In this document: piece by piece, positions 6,956 to 12,746 of the stretch
How the letters are laid out: each line of letters starts with the position of its first letter
Position numbering within the stretch: position 1 is the first letter of the stretch
Source of the DNA: SOIA01 sp050116035
Lineage (GTDB): Bacteria > Acidobacteriota > Aminicenantia > Aminicenantales > Aminicenantaceae
Assembly (NCBI GenBank): GCA_050116035.1
Contig: JASFPJ010000061.1
Location: 1 to 13,414, forward strand
DNA length: 13,414 bases
Direction: 5' to 3'
The notes under the pieces: model-generated
What the model was told of the DNA's origin: nothing
The model's database searches: none
The model's input: only the letters and a program-made list of their open reading frames with translations
Program-made: the position numbers and the translations under genes

Positions 6956-8122
6956 ATGAGAAAGAAAAAATTAGCTCCAGGAATCCTGAAGATTCAACTC
7001 CTGATTTTAATATCCTATTCGTCTATCACCGTCTTGACTCTCCTCTCCATCTTTTTCGAACACTTGGGAGGCAGCCCTCGGCAGATCGGTTTCCTGATGG
7101 GACTTTTCGCTTTTGCTGCATTCTTATCCCGTCCGTTTGCTGGCTGGCTTTTGAGTCAATTCAATCCCAGGGGAGTCATGATTGCTGGGCTCACCCTCAT
7201 GCTCGTGGTGGCATCCCTTCATCCTTTTATCCAGGAATTGAACTGGTTCGTTGTCTTCATAAGGATCTTTCATGGCCTGGGGTTTTCCGTATTTGTCCTG
7301 GCGGCTTTATTGATAACAATTAATTTAAGCCACGAAGAGGAAAGAGCCTATGCCCTAGGCGTCGTGTCCACTGGCTTCATGATTCCGCTCTTGGTGTTTC
7401 CTTTTCTGGGAGAGGAGATCATTCGCAGATTCGGCTTCTTCGCCTTTTTTCTCAGCGCGATTTTTTTATCCGTCATTCCTTTCGTCTATGCCTTTTTTGT
7501 CAAGCTCAACATTCCCGGCTTTTCTGAGGATTCAGAAGTCAAGAGTGTGGGATTTCTTTCCCTTCTGAAACAGAAGAAAATTAAATTGATTTTATTTTTA
7601 GCTGTAATCTTCGAAATCGGTCTGAGTTCTTGTCTGGCCTTTGTTCCTCTTTTAGCCATCGGTGAATCTCCATTGCGTGCGGGGTACTATTACACATTTC
7701 TCGCTTTGAGTGCCGTGTTTGTGCGCGTTATCGGAGGGAGTCAACTCAGATTTTGGGGGAGCCCAAAGCTGCTTCTCCCGGCCTTCTGTTTGATTTCCGG
7801 AGGAGGGCTCTTGATCTCTCTCTCCTTCAGCAATGTAGTGCTTGGAATCTCTGGAGTGATCTATGGAATCGGAATCGGGATCCTCTATCCCCATCTCTCG
7901 GCTCTGATTGTCAAGGGAATCACATCCAGGGAGAGGGGGAAAGTCTTGAGTCTATTCGCCTCTTCCGTTGACCTAGGTTTTGCTCTTGGCCCTCTTCTTT
8001 TTGGCTGGATTTATCAGTCAATCGGAATCCGGCCGTCTTTTGCTCTAATATCTGCATTCGTCTTTCTCTCGTCCATTAGCTTTATTCTACTGGGAAGATT
8101 GGGGTCGCATCTTAACATTTGA
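6956..8122 (+). CDS. Major facilitator superfamily (MFS) transporter
   Basis: The 388-residue inner-membrane protein has about 12 hydrophobic segments in two halves. The loop after TM1 reads HLGGSPRQIGFLMGLFAFAA, followed by SRPFAGWLLSQFNPRG, matching the MFS loop 2-3 signature (G-x-x-x-D/R-R-x-G-R/K type, here loosely kept). The second half repeats the layout with LGFALGPLLFGWIYQSIGIR. Such proteins are drug, sugar or metabolite exporters; the substrate is not readable. TAA directly before ATG 6956 excludes an upstream start, and there is no Shine-Dalgarno. The 3' end is odd: codons from about GSHLNI and the TGA stop (8120-8122) lie inside a terminal repeat of the 121-bp element (8101-8128), so the extreme C terminus appears to have been rewritten by the repeat. 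The membrane core is complete. It is convergent with pflX. Confidence 0.9.
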   Translation: MRKKKLAPGILKIQLLILISYSSITVLTLLSIFFEHLGGSPRQIGFLMGLFAFAAFLSRPFAGWLLSQFNPRGVMIAGLTLMLVVASLHPFIQELNWFVVFIRIFHGLGFSVFVLAALLITINLSHEEERAYALGVVSTGFMIPLLVFPFLGEEIIRRFGFFAFFLSAIFLSVIPFVYAFFVKLNIPGFSEDSEVKSVGFLSLLKQKKIKLILFLAVIFEIGLSSCLAFVPLLAIGESPLRAGYYYTFLALSAVFVRVIGGSQLRFWGSPKLLLPAFCLISGGGLLISLSFSNVVLGISGVIYGIGIGILYPHLSALIVKGITSRERGKVLSLFASSVDLGFALGPLLFGWIYQSIGIRPSFALISAFVFLSSISFILLGRLGSHLNI

Positions 8123-8170
8123 CATTTCCATGGGAAGATTGGGGTCGCATCTCAACATTCGACATTTCCA
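8091..8170 (+). repeat. 40-bp tandem duplication spanning the MFS stop codon
   Basis: The unit at 8091-8130 is repeated at 8131-8170 with only two differences, both T to C (cttaac/ctcaac and catttg/cattcg). Each unit is TGGGAAGATT plus the 28-bp element terminus plus CA. TGGGAAGATT is the end of the MFS coding sequence (codons for LGRL), so host gene sequence was copied along with the element end. Confidence 0.9.
8101..8128 (+). repeat. Solitary terminal repeat of the 121-bp element (copy H)
   Basis: This is an intact 28-bp arm containing GTCGCATCTTAACATTTGAC, identical over its length to the reverse complement of 9333-9360. It encodes the last residues and TGA stop of the MFS protein. It lacks its own partner and probably arose from the tandem duplication with the full element at 8141-8261. 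Confidence 0.85.
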
Positions 8171-8261
8171 TATATTTGATTTTTTTAATCTAATTGATTA
8201 TCAAAGCAAATTCCGAAGAGCAGTCATTTTTAAGAAATGTCAAATGTTGAGATGGAACCCC
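8141..8261. mobile_element. MITE-like inverted-repeat element, full copy (121 bp)
   Basis: The left arm 8141-8168 and inverted right arm 8234-8261 (GAAATGTCAAATGTTGAGAT then GGAACCCC) enclose a 65-bp A+T-rich interior without an ORF. The arms match at 25 of 28 positions, and pairing extends outward (ATTGGGG/CCCCAAT). It fills the gap between two convergent genes, ending 2 bp before the pflX stop codon. Its RNA would fold into a long stem from either strand, so it may act as a two-way terminator. No convincing target-site duplication is seen. Confidence 0.85.
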
Positions 8262-8263
8262 AA

Positions 8264-9211
8264 TTAGAGCCGCCAGATCAAGCGAAATTTCACCCGCTTA
8301 TCCAGGCGAGTGATCCCTTCTTTCTTCGCTGATTCTACGGCCTGGTCATACTCTTCTTGGGTGATGCTTCGGTTGAGCGGAGAGTCGGGAGCTATTCTCC
8401 CGCATGGATGGTACTGGTCCATGATGTTCACATAGGTGTTTTTTGAGATTTTTTTGGCTAGGAAACGCATCACTTCTTCTGTTCCTGCCATTCCTTGAGG
8501 AAGGACAAGATGCCTCACTAATAGACCTTTCAAAGCGATTCCCTTTTCATCTAAGAGAAGGTCGCCGACCTGACGATGCATTTCCTCAATGGCGGACTTA
8601 GCCACAGTGAAGTAATCAGGGACCTGTGAGTATTCTTGAGCCGCATGACTGTCCTTGTATTTAAAATCAGGCATGTAGATATCAAAGACACCATCCAGGA
8701 GTTTCAGAGCCTCGAGAGAATCATATCCTCCGGTGTTGTAAACAAGGGGGACGGTAAGCCCTTTCTCTATGGCAAAGGGGAGGGCTTTCAGGATTTGAGG
8801 GACATAATGAGTCGGAGTGACAAAATTGATATTGTGGCAGCCCAGCCTTTGAAGCTCAATCATCATACTGCCCAGCTTTTCGAAAGAAATTTCTCTTCCT
8901 TCTCCAAGATGGCTAATAGAAAAATTCTGGCAAAACACACATTTGAGATTACAGTGTGTGAGAAAAATTGTGCCCGAGCCGTGGACACCCACAAGAGGAT
9001 TTTCTTCTCCGAAATGTGGGGATGCGGAAGAGACTTCAGGATTGAGCCCAGCGCCACAGAAGCCTGTTTCTCCTTGGAGGCGGTTCACACTGCAGTGACG
9101 TGGGCAGAGAGTACATGCTTCGAGTAAGTGGAAAGCTTTCTCGATTATCTCCGGGAAAAGGCCATCTCGGTATGATTTCAGATAAGCGGCCTCAAATTTC
9201 TCTGACTTCAT
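8264..9211 (-). CDS. PflX-like radical SAM protein (pyruvate formate-lyase activating enzyme homologue)
   Basis: The 315-residue cytoplasmic protein resembles the PflX/PflA-like branch of radical SAM enzymes, whose true substrate is mostly unknown. The catalytic 4Fe-4S motif CxxxCxxC is at C87-C91-C94 (THCNLKCVFCQNFS). A second cysteine set in the N-terminal part (C33, C36, C40 and C52 in CTLCPRHC...GFCGAG) is typical of this branch and may bind another metal or cluster. Further family motifs are VTPTHYVPQI, VYNTGGYDS, DIYMPDFKY, VRHLVLPQG and NIMDQYHPC. I chose ATG 9211; an in-frame GTG at 9220 is only 2 bp from an extended -10 box and so is unlikely to be transcribed. No pyruvate formate-lyase gene is nearby. 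The family is firm; a specific glycyl-radical partner is unknown. Confidence 0.92.
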   Translation of the reverse strand: MKSEKFEAAYLKSYRDGLFPEIIEKAFHLLEACTLCPRHCSVNRLQGETGFCGAGLNPEVSSASPHFGEENPLVGVHGSGTIFLTHCNLKCVFCQNFSISHLGEGREISFEKLGSMMIELQRLGCHNINFVTPTHYVPQILKALPFAIEKGLTVPLVYNTGGYDSLEALKLLDGVFDIYMPDFKYKDSHAAQEYSQVPDYFTVAKSAIEEMHRQVGDLLLDEKGIALKGLLVRHLVLPQGMAGTEEVMRFLAKKISKNTYVNIMDQYHPCGRIAPDSPLNRSITQEEYDQAVESAKKEGITRLDKRVKFRLIWRL

Positions 9212-9222
9212 GTTTTCCACAG

Positions 9223-9231
9223 ATTATACCA
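9223..9231 (-). promoter_or_regulatory. Extended -10 promoter element of pflX-like gene
   Basis: On the minus strand TGG-TATAAT (9231-9223) is a perfect extended -10. It lies 11 bp before ATG 9211. The -35 position would fall at about 9246-9251, inside the terminal repeat of the adjacent element, and reads AGATGC, a poor match. The extended -10 may compensate. The transcript would carry about 5 nt before the ATG. Confidence 0.45.
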
Positions 9232-9239
9232 TATTAAAA

Positions 9240-9360
9240 GAGGTCGCATCTTAACATTTGACATTTCTCAATAGAGGATTAATCCACAGAACTTTCTTCG
9301 ATGGCAAGTTAAACGAAAAAAGCAAATGCATAGAAATGTCAAATGTTAAGATGCGACCCC
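9240..9360. mobile_element. MITE-like inverted-repeat element, best preserved copy (121 bp)
   Basis: The left arm 9240-9267 and inverted right arm 9333-9360 match at all 28 positions but one (GAGG versus GGGG at the outer end). The interior is 65 bp with no ORF. It is exactly the same total length as the copy at 8141-8261. It sits between the divergent pflX and pgeF genes, separating their promoters: one outer end is 9 bp from the pflX extended -10 and the other is 10 bp from the pgeF -35. The right arm carries an ATG in frame with pgeF, which gives a false upstream start for that gene. Confidence 0.9.
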
Positions 9361-9370
9361 GCCTCATTCA

Positions 9371-9399
9371 TTGACTTTGAAGGAAACAATGGATATAAA
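9371..9399 (+). promoter_or_regulatory. Predicted sigma70-type promoter of the pgeF operon
   Basis: TTGACT (9371-9376) and TATAAA (9394-9399) are separated by 17 bp, each 5/6 to consensus. The -10 ends 12 bp before ATG 9412, giving a leader of about 5 nt and no room for a Shine-Dalgarno. Transcription starting here excludes the ATG at 9343 inside the repeat as the start. Confidence 0.55.
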
Positions 9400-9411
9400 T
9401 TCAAGTTAACG

Positions 9412-10116
9412 ATGAAGGGCGCAAGACGCAGTGGTTTTCTCACCATTCCCCGATTGGAACAGATTCCTTACCTTGTCCATGGCTTTGGAACGGGAAAGTG
9501 GAAGGATGTGGATTTCAAGAAAAGACCCGAGTGGGCAGGTTTCAGATTACTTTTTCTCAACCAGGTCCATTCCACTATCATTCGATTCATAGACAGGATT
9601 CCTGAGAAGAAATACAGAGGAGATGCCATGATCACAGACATCCCTGAGCTCCTTCTCATCATCAAAACAGCCGACTGCCTTCCTGTCTTGGTTGTTGATG
9701 AACCTCGGAAAGTCATTGCCGCGGTCCATTGCGGCTGGAGGGGGACGTCTAAACGAGTGATACAAAAAGCCATCCAGGGCATGGTCGACCGTTACACATG
9801 CCGGCCCTCATCTCTTCTTGTGGCTCTGGGTCCTTGCATCGGAAGCGAATGCTATGAAGTCGGGGAAGATGTCTTTCAGAGTTTCAAGAAGGAGGGACTT
9901 TCGACCGAATTTTTTCGAGCCCACCCCTCCAAAGAGAAAAAATATCTTTTTGATTTAAAAGGAGAAAACATGTCTCAGATGCTGAGCCTCGGAATCGAAA
10001 AGAAAAATATATACTCCGCGGACGGCTGCACACACTGTGATGAATCTTTCCCCTCCTACCGCCGGGACAGAGAGAAAGCCAGAAGAATGCTGAGTTTCAT
10101 CGGAATGTCATTTTAG
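9412..10116 (+). CDS. pgeF: PgeF/YfiH-family protein (peptidoglycan editing factor, multicopper-polyphenol-oxidase-like, purine nucleoside enzyme)
   Basis: The 234-residue cytoplasmic protein matches the usual length of about 240. Members of this family (YfiH, YlmD, human FAMIN/LACC1) are reported to act on purine nucleosides (phosphorylase/deaminase activity), and E. coli PgeF has been linked to correct peptidoglycan stem composition. The zinc-site residues are all present: H53 in LNQVHS, C89 in TADCLPVL and H106 in AVHCGWRG. LGPCIGSECYEVG (139-151) and the C-terminal CTHCDESFPSYRRD are also conserved. The frame stays open back to an ATG at 9343, but that ATG lies in a repeat arm and upstream of the promoter. 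ATG 9412 gives the normal N terminus (SGFLTIPRLEQIPYLVHGFG). It is the first gene of a five-gene run. The family is firm; the physiological substrate is less so. Confidence 0.93.
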   Translation: MKGARRSGFLTIPRLEQIPYLVHGFGTGKWKDVDFKKRPEWAGFRLLFLNQVHSTIIRFIDRIPEKKYRGDAMITDIPELLLIIKTADCLPVLVVDEPRKVIAAVHCGWRGTSKRVIQKAIQGMVDRYTCRPSSLLVALGPCIGSECYEVGEDVFQSFKKEGLSTEFFRAHPSKEKKYLFDLKGENMSQMLSLGIEKKNIYSADGCTHCDESFPSYRRDREKARRMLSFIGMSF

Positions 10117-10145
10117 TTGCTTTTTAAATAATTTTTTTTTATTCT
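10117..10145 (+). promoter_or_regulatory. Weak internal promoter candidate before purC
   Basis: TTGCTT (10117-10122) and TATTCT (10140-10145) are separated by 17 bp, with the -10 ending 10 bp before the purC ATG. The matches are weak (3/6 and 4/6), and the T-rich stretch makes a chance match likely. It is noted because the position repeats the pgeF and envC geometry and purC has no Shine-Dalgarno. Confidence 0.2.
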
Positions 10146-10155
10146 TTAGCTTGCG

Positions 10156-11043
10156 ATGGCAGAACTATCAGAAATATCAATCCCGGAATTGACTTTGTAC
10201 AAAAGAGGGAAAGTCCGTGATGTCTATGAGGTTGAAGATAAACTGCTCGTGGTGGCTTCGGACCGCATCTCTGCCTTTGATTATATCCTTCCTTCTCTCA
10301 TTCCGGATAAAGGAAAGATTTTAACGCAGCTTTCCAAATTCTGGTTTGAGCACACTTCCCTTGTTTGCCCCAACCACCTTATAACTGCAGAGATAGATGA
10401 GTTTCCCTCTGTTCTCCACAAACATAGAGAGATTTTGGAGAAGAGGTCCATGCTGGTGAAGAAGACAGAAGTGGTTCCAGTGGAATGCGTGGTGCGGGGG
10501 TATCTTTCCGGTTCTGGATGGAGAGATTACAAGGCCTCCGGGAAGACGAGTGGCGTCAAGCTTCCGCCTGGACTGAATGAATCTGACCAGTTGGATGAGC
10601 TCATCTTCACTCCTGCCACGAAAGCGGAAGAGGGACACGACATAAACATTTCTTTTAAAGAGATGCAAAAACTCGTCGAACCGGATCTCGCTCAAAAGAT
10701 TAAGAAAATCAGTATAGAACTTTACCAAAAAGCCTCACTTCATGCCTACTCGAAGGGGATAATAATCGCTGACACCAAGTTTGAATTCGGGATTCACAAC
10801 GGCGAGCTTATCCTTGTGGACGAAATCTTCACTCCTGATTCCTCTCGATTCTGGCCTCTCGCCAGCTATTCTCCTGGGAAATCCCAGCCAAGCTTGGACA
10901 AGCAGTTTGTTCGTGATTATCTGGAAAGCACGGACTGGGACAAGGACTCGCCACCCCCTCCATTGCCCTCGTCTATAATCGAACAAACATCCCACAGGTA
11001 TTTAGAAATATATAAACTCTTAACCGGCAAGAATGAGCTCTGA
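10156..11043 (+). CDS. purC: Phosphoribosylaminoimidazole-succinocarboxamide (SAICAR) synthase
   Basis: The 295-residue single-domain enzyme is of the longer, yeast ADE1-like form (the E. coli form has about 237 residues). It joins CAIR and aspartate using ATP to make SAICAR, the eighth step of de novo purine synthesis, in the cytoplasm. Signatures are YKRGKVRDVYE (nucleotide-binding region, about 15-25), SDRISAFDYILPSLIPDKG (about 35-53), VVRGYLSGSGWRDYKASGKT, ISIELYQKASLHAYSKGI, ADTKFEFG and LVDEIFTPDSSRFWP. The protein looks complete. Other pur genes are not beside it in this window. ATG 10156 has no Shine-Dalgarno. It is 39 bp after pgeF, and its TGA overlaps the ATG of the next gene by one base (TGATG), which suggests translational coupling. 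Confidence 0.97.
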   Translation: MAELSEISIPELTLYKRGKVRDVYEVEDKLLVVASDRISAFDYILPSLIPDKGKILTQLSKFWFEHTSLVCPNHLITAEIDEFPSVLHKHREILEKRSMLVKKTEVVPVECVVRGYLSGSGWRDYKASGKTSGVKLPPGLNESDQLDELIFTPATKAEEGHDINISFKEMQKLVEPDLAQKIKKISIELYQKASLHAYSKGIIIADTKFEFGIHNGELILVDEIFTPDSSRFWPLASYSPGKSQPSLDKQFVRDYLESTDWDKDSPPPPLPSSIIEQTSHRYLEIYKLLTGKNEL

Positions 11044-11924
11044 TGCGATGGAAAGTCGATCTTCACATTCATTCCAATAAAAGCAGCGACGGAGATTTTT
11101 CTCCTTTTCATATTATCCAACTCTCAAAAAAAAATAAGCTGAGAGCCATTTCCATCGCTGACCATGATACTGTAGCGGCGTATCCGGAAGCGCTGGAGCT
11201 TGGGGAAGAAGAAGGCATCGAAGTCATTCCGAGTGTGGAGCTCACGACACTTTTTGAGGACCGGGAGTTCCATCTTCTCCTTCCCTTTGTCGACTGGAAG
11301 AAGAAACTCGTGTCTGAGCTTATTAGCCAGGTTGCGGAAAGAAGAATCGTGGAAGGCAAAGAACGTGTCCGGAAACTTAGAGAGATTGGTTTTGATATCA
11401 ACTGGAAAGAAGTTTCCAGAAAATCGAAACCGAATCCACCGCTGGGCGTAACGATTGCCCAGATTCTGCTGGACAAGGCTGAGAAAAAAGATAGTTCATC
11501 TTTAAAAAAGTATTATGAAGGCCAGAACCGGATTTTTGCTCCCTATTTTTTCTACAGGGACTATTTCACCAAGGGAAAACCCGCATGGGTTCCCAAGCGT
11601 AACCTGGATTTAGTAGAGGTGCTCAAATTGGCTCCGCAGACAGAGGCTGTGCCCGTACTCGCCCATCCGGGGGCTTATTTCCAGAATACTACCCGAGAAG
11701 ACCTTGTTGTTTTAAAAGAAAACGGACTTGAAGGTGTGGAAGTATATACTTTTTATCATGACAACTCTCAGACGGAGCACTACAGAGCCCTGGCTGAAGA
11801 GTTGGATCTTGTTCCCACGGCGGGCTCTGATTTTCACGGGAGGATAAAACCTCATATTGCCTTCGGTTCCCTCGAGGGAGGGGAGTACTGGATGGTCGAG
11901 GAATTGAGAAAAAGAAAAAGGTGA
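11043..11924 (+). CDS. PHP-domain phosphoesterase (RNase AM/YciV-TrpH-like, 3',5'-nucleoside bisphosphate phosphatase family)
   Basis: The 293-residue cytoplasmic protein belongs to the PHP family near YciV/TrpH. E. coli YciV (RNase AM) trims the 5' ends of rRNA, and relatives remove the 3' phosphate from pAp-type bisphosphates. Metal ligands are in place: H8 and H10 in DLHIHSNKSSDG, D16, D40-H41 in SIADHDT, E66 in SVELTT, H77, H208 in LAHPG, D263 and H265 in GSDFHG. The family's small insertion domain lies at about 95-190 (VAERRIVEGKERVRKLREIG). It is translationally coupled on both sides: the start shares one base with the purC stop, and the stop overlaps the cvpA GTG by 4 bp. The RNase AM assignment is by resemblance; a histidinol-phosphatase-like or other PHP substrate cannot be excluded. 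Confidence 0.9.
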   Translation: MRWKVDLHIHSNKSSDGDFSPFHIIQLSKKNKLRAISIADHDTVAAYPEALELGEEEGIEVIPSVELTTLFEDREFHLLLPFVDWKKKLVSELISQVAERRIVEGKERVRKLREIGFDINWKEVSRKSKPNPPLGVTIAQILLDKAEKKDSSSLKKYYEGQNRIFAPYFFYRDYFTKGKPAWVPKRNLDLVEVLKLAPQTEAVPVLAHPGAYFQNTTREDLVVLKENGLEGVEVYTFYHDNSQTEHYRALAEELDLVPTAGSDFHGRIKPHIAFGSLEGGEYWMVEELRKRKR

Positions 11925-12463
11925 ACCCGTTGAACGCGCTGGATATAATACTGCTCATCATTCTGGCTGTCACATCAGTTGTGGGTATCGTTAAAGGATT
12001 CGTGAGGCAAGTTTTCGGCCTTCTCTCTGTCATCATGGGAGTGATTATTGCACTTGGCTTTTACAAGCAGGTTTCCTGGATCTACCTGCGGTTCATCTCT
12101 TCTGAAGTGCTCACTCAATTTTTGGGTTTCCTGACTGTGTTTCTGGCCGTAGTGTGTGTGGGTTGGCTGTCTTCCCATCTGCTGTCAAAAATAATCAAAG
12201 GTCCGCTGAAGCTACTGAACAATGTTTTGGGGGGATGCCTGGGCTTTCTCACGGGAATTCTCATCTGCAGTGTTGTTATCTTTGCGCTCTCGGTATTTCC
12301 TGTGAGCCAAAAAGCCTTAAAAGACTCACAGCTTTCCCCTGTTTGCATGAAGATAGCTAAAGCCATGGTTGGCCTTATTCCCGAGGATCTCAAGGAAAAT
12401 TTCAAAGACGCTTATCAAGATATCTCGAAAAAGGTGGAGAAAGATGCAAAAAAAATCCGATAA
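11921..12463 (+). CDS. CvpA family membrane protein
   Basis: The 180-residue inner-membrane protein is of the CvpA/colicin V production family, the usual length. In E. coli cvpA lies with purF and affects envelope integrity and colicin V export; the molecular role is unknown. Four hydrophobic segments are visible at about 7-27 (LDIILLIILAVTSVVGIVKG), 30-48, 66-88 and 103-125. The pattern ALDIILLIILAVTSVVGIVK-GFVRQVFGL at the N terminus is the family signature. The C-terminal about 45 residues are a charged tail (ENFKDAYQDISKKVEKDAKK). It starts at GTG 11921, overlapping the PHP stop by 4 bp (GTGA). Its 3' end overlaps the next start by 20 bp. Linkage to purC echoes the E. coli cvpA-purF pairing. 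Confidence 0.88.
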   Translation: MNPLNALDIILLIILAVTSVVGIVKGFVRQVFGLLSVIMGVIIALGFYKQVSWIYLRFISSEVLTQFLGFLTVFLAVVCVGWLSSHLLSKIIKGPLKLLNNVLGGCLGFLTGILICSVVIFALSVFPVSQKALKDSQLSPVCMKIAKAMVGLIPEDLKENFKDAYQDISKKVEKDAKKIR

Positions 12464-12674
12464 AGTCACTATCCATCGAAAACTGGAGATTATTATCGAG
12501 GAGATGGTGGAAAAGGAATTGAGCCTCAAAGATGGTCTGAAAGAATTCGAGAAAATCTATATCGAGACCGCCTCGAAAAAATATAAAGGCAACATGACAA
12601 AGATGGCTAAGGCCCTGGGGATTCACCGCAATACACTCCGCAATCGCACCAAATGTTTAAAAATCAGCAAATAA
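12444..12674 (+). CDS. Small Fis-type helix-turn-helix protein, 76 residues
   Basis: The protein is predicted to bind DNA through a C-terminal Fis-like (HTH_8) helix-turn-helix at residues about 49-70: GNMTKMAKALGIHRNTLRNR. This resembles the C-terminal module of Fis and of NtrC-type regulators. The N-terminal half (EIIIEEMVEKELSLKDGLKE) is helical and charged, like the dimerisation part of Fis, so a small stand-alone dimeric regulator or nucleoid protein is likely. I chose ATG 12444 with GGTGGAGAAAG upstream. The frame is open back to an ATG at 12369, but that part is cvpA coding sequence in another frame. It overlaps cvpA by 20 bp and is the last gene before the hairpin/CIRCE of groESL, which begins at the base after its stop. 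Targets are unknown; it is shorter than E. coli Fis (98 residues). Confidence 0.82.
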   Translation: MQKKSDKVTIHRKLEIIIEEMVEKELSLKDGLKEFEKIYIETASKKYKGNMTKMAKALGIHRNTLRNRTKCLKISK

Positions 12675-12701
12675 TTAGCACTCTTTAGCTGAGAGTGCTA
12701 G
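12675..12701. promoter_or_regulatory. CIRCE operator (HrcA site) of groESL
   Basis: The site reads TTAGCACTC-N9-GAGTGCTAG, matching the CIRCE consensus at 17 of 18 arm positions with the exact 9-bp spacer. HrcA binds this site to repress groESL until heat stress. It lies upstream of the -35 box, 138 bp from the groES start, not at the more usual position over or after the -10. It starts at the base directly after the TAA of the HTH gene. Confidence 0.93.
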
Positions 12702-12707
12702 TTTTTT
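12676..12707 (+). terminator. Likely intrinsic terminator of the pgeF-purC-PHP-cvpA-HTH run, formed by the CIRCE palindrome
   Basis: TAGCACTCT (12676-12684) pairs perfectly with AGAGTGCTA (12692-12700), leaving a 7-nt loop (TTAGCTG), and is followed by GTTTTTTC and a second T-run. The 9-bp stem with a U-tract immediately after the last stop codon has the form of a rho-independent terminator. The stem has modest G+C, so efficiency may be partial. Confidence 0.6.
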
Positions 12708-12717
12708 CACTTTTTTC

Positions 12718-12746
12718 TTGACAAACAGGGGGGATTCGAATAAAAT
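12718..12746 (+). promoter_or_regulatory. Predicted strong sigma70 promoter of groESL
   Basis: A perfect TTGACA (12718-12723) and TAAAAT (12741-12746, 5/6) are separated by 17 bp. The expected transcript start is about 12753, inside a second CIRCE-like repeat. The leader would be about 60 nt and contain AAGGAGG before the groES ATG. Confidence 0.8.

Noticed and set aside
9212..9220. GTG start for the pflX-like gene
   Set aside because: It is only 2 bp downstream of the extended -10 TATAAT, so a transcript from that promoter would not contain it.
8101..9360. CRISPR array or tandem direct-repeat array
   Set aside because: Repeat arms occur as inverted pairs around non-unique interiors with irregular distances between pairs. 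There are no regularly spaced direct repeats with unique spacers and no cas genes.
9389..9409. Tiny leader ORF (ATG 9389, 6 codons) with AAGGAAAC upstream, ending 2 bp before the pgeF ATG
   Set aside because: It overlaps the -10 box of the pgeF promoter, so it would not be transcribed from it. Chance is likely at this length.
9343..9411. In-frame upstream extension of pgeF beginning with an ATG at 9343
   Set aside because: The ATG lies in the terminal repeat of the 121-bp element (9333-9360) and upstream of the predicted promoter (9371-9399). The added residues do not fit the family N terminus.
12369..12443. Longer N terminus for the Fis-like HTH protein
   Set aside because: This segment is inside cvpA in another frame and reads as basic, shadow-like sequence; ATG 12444 has a good GGAG ribosome site.
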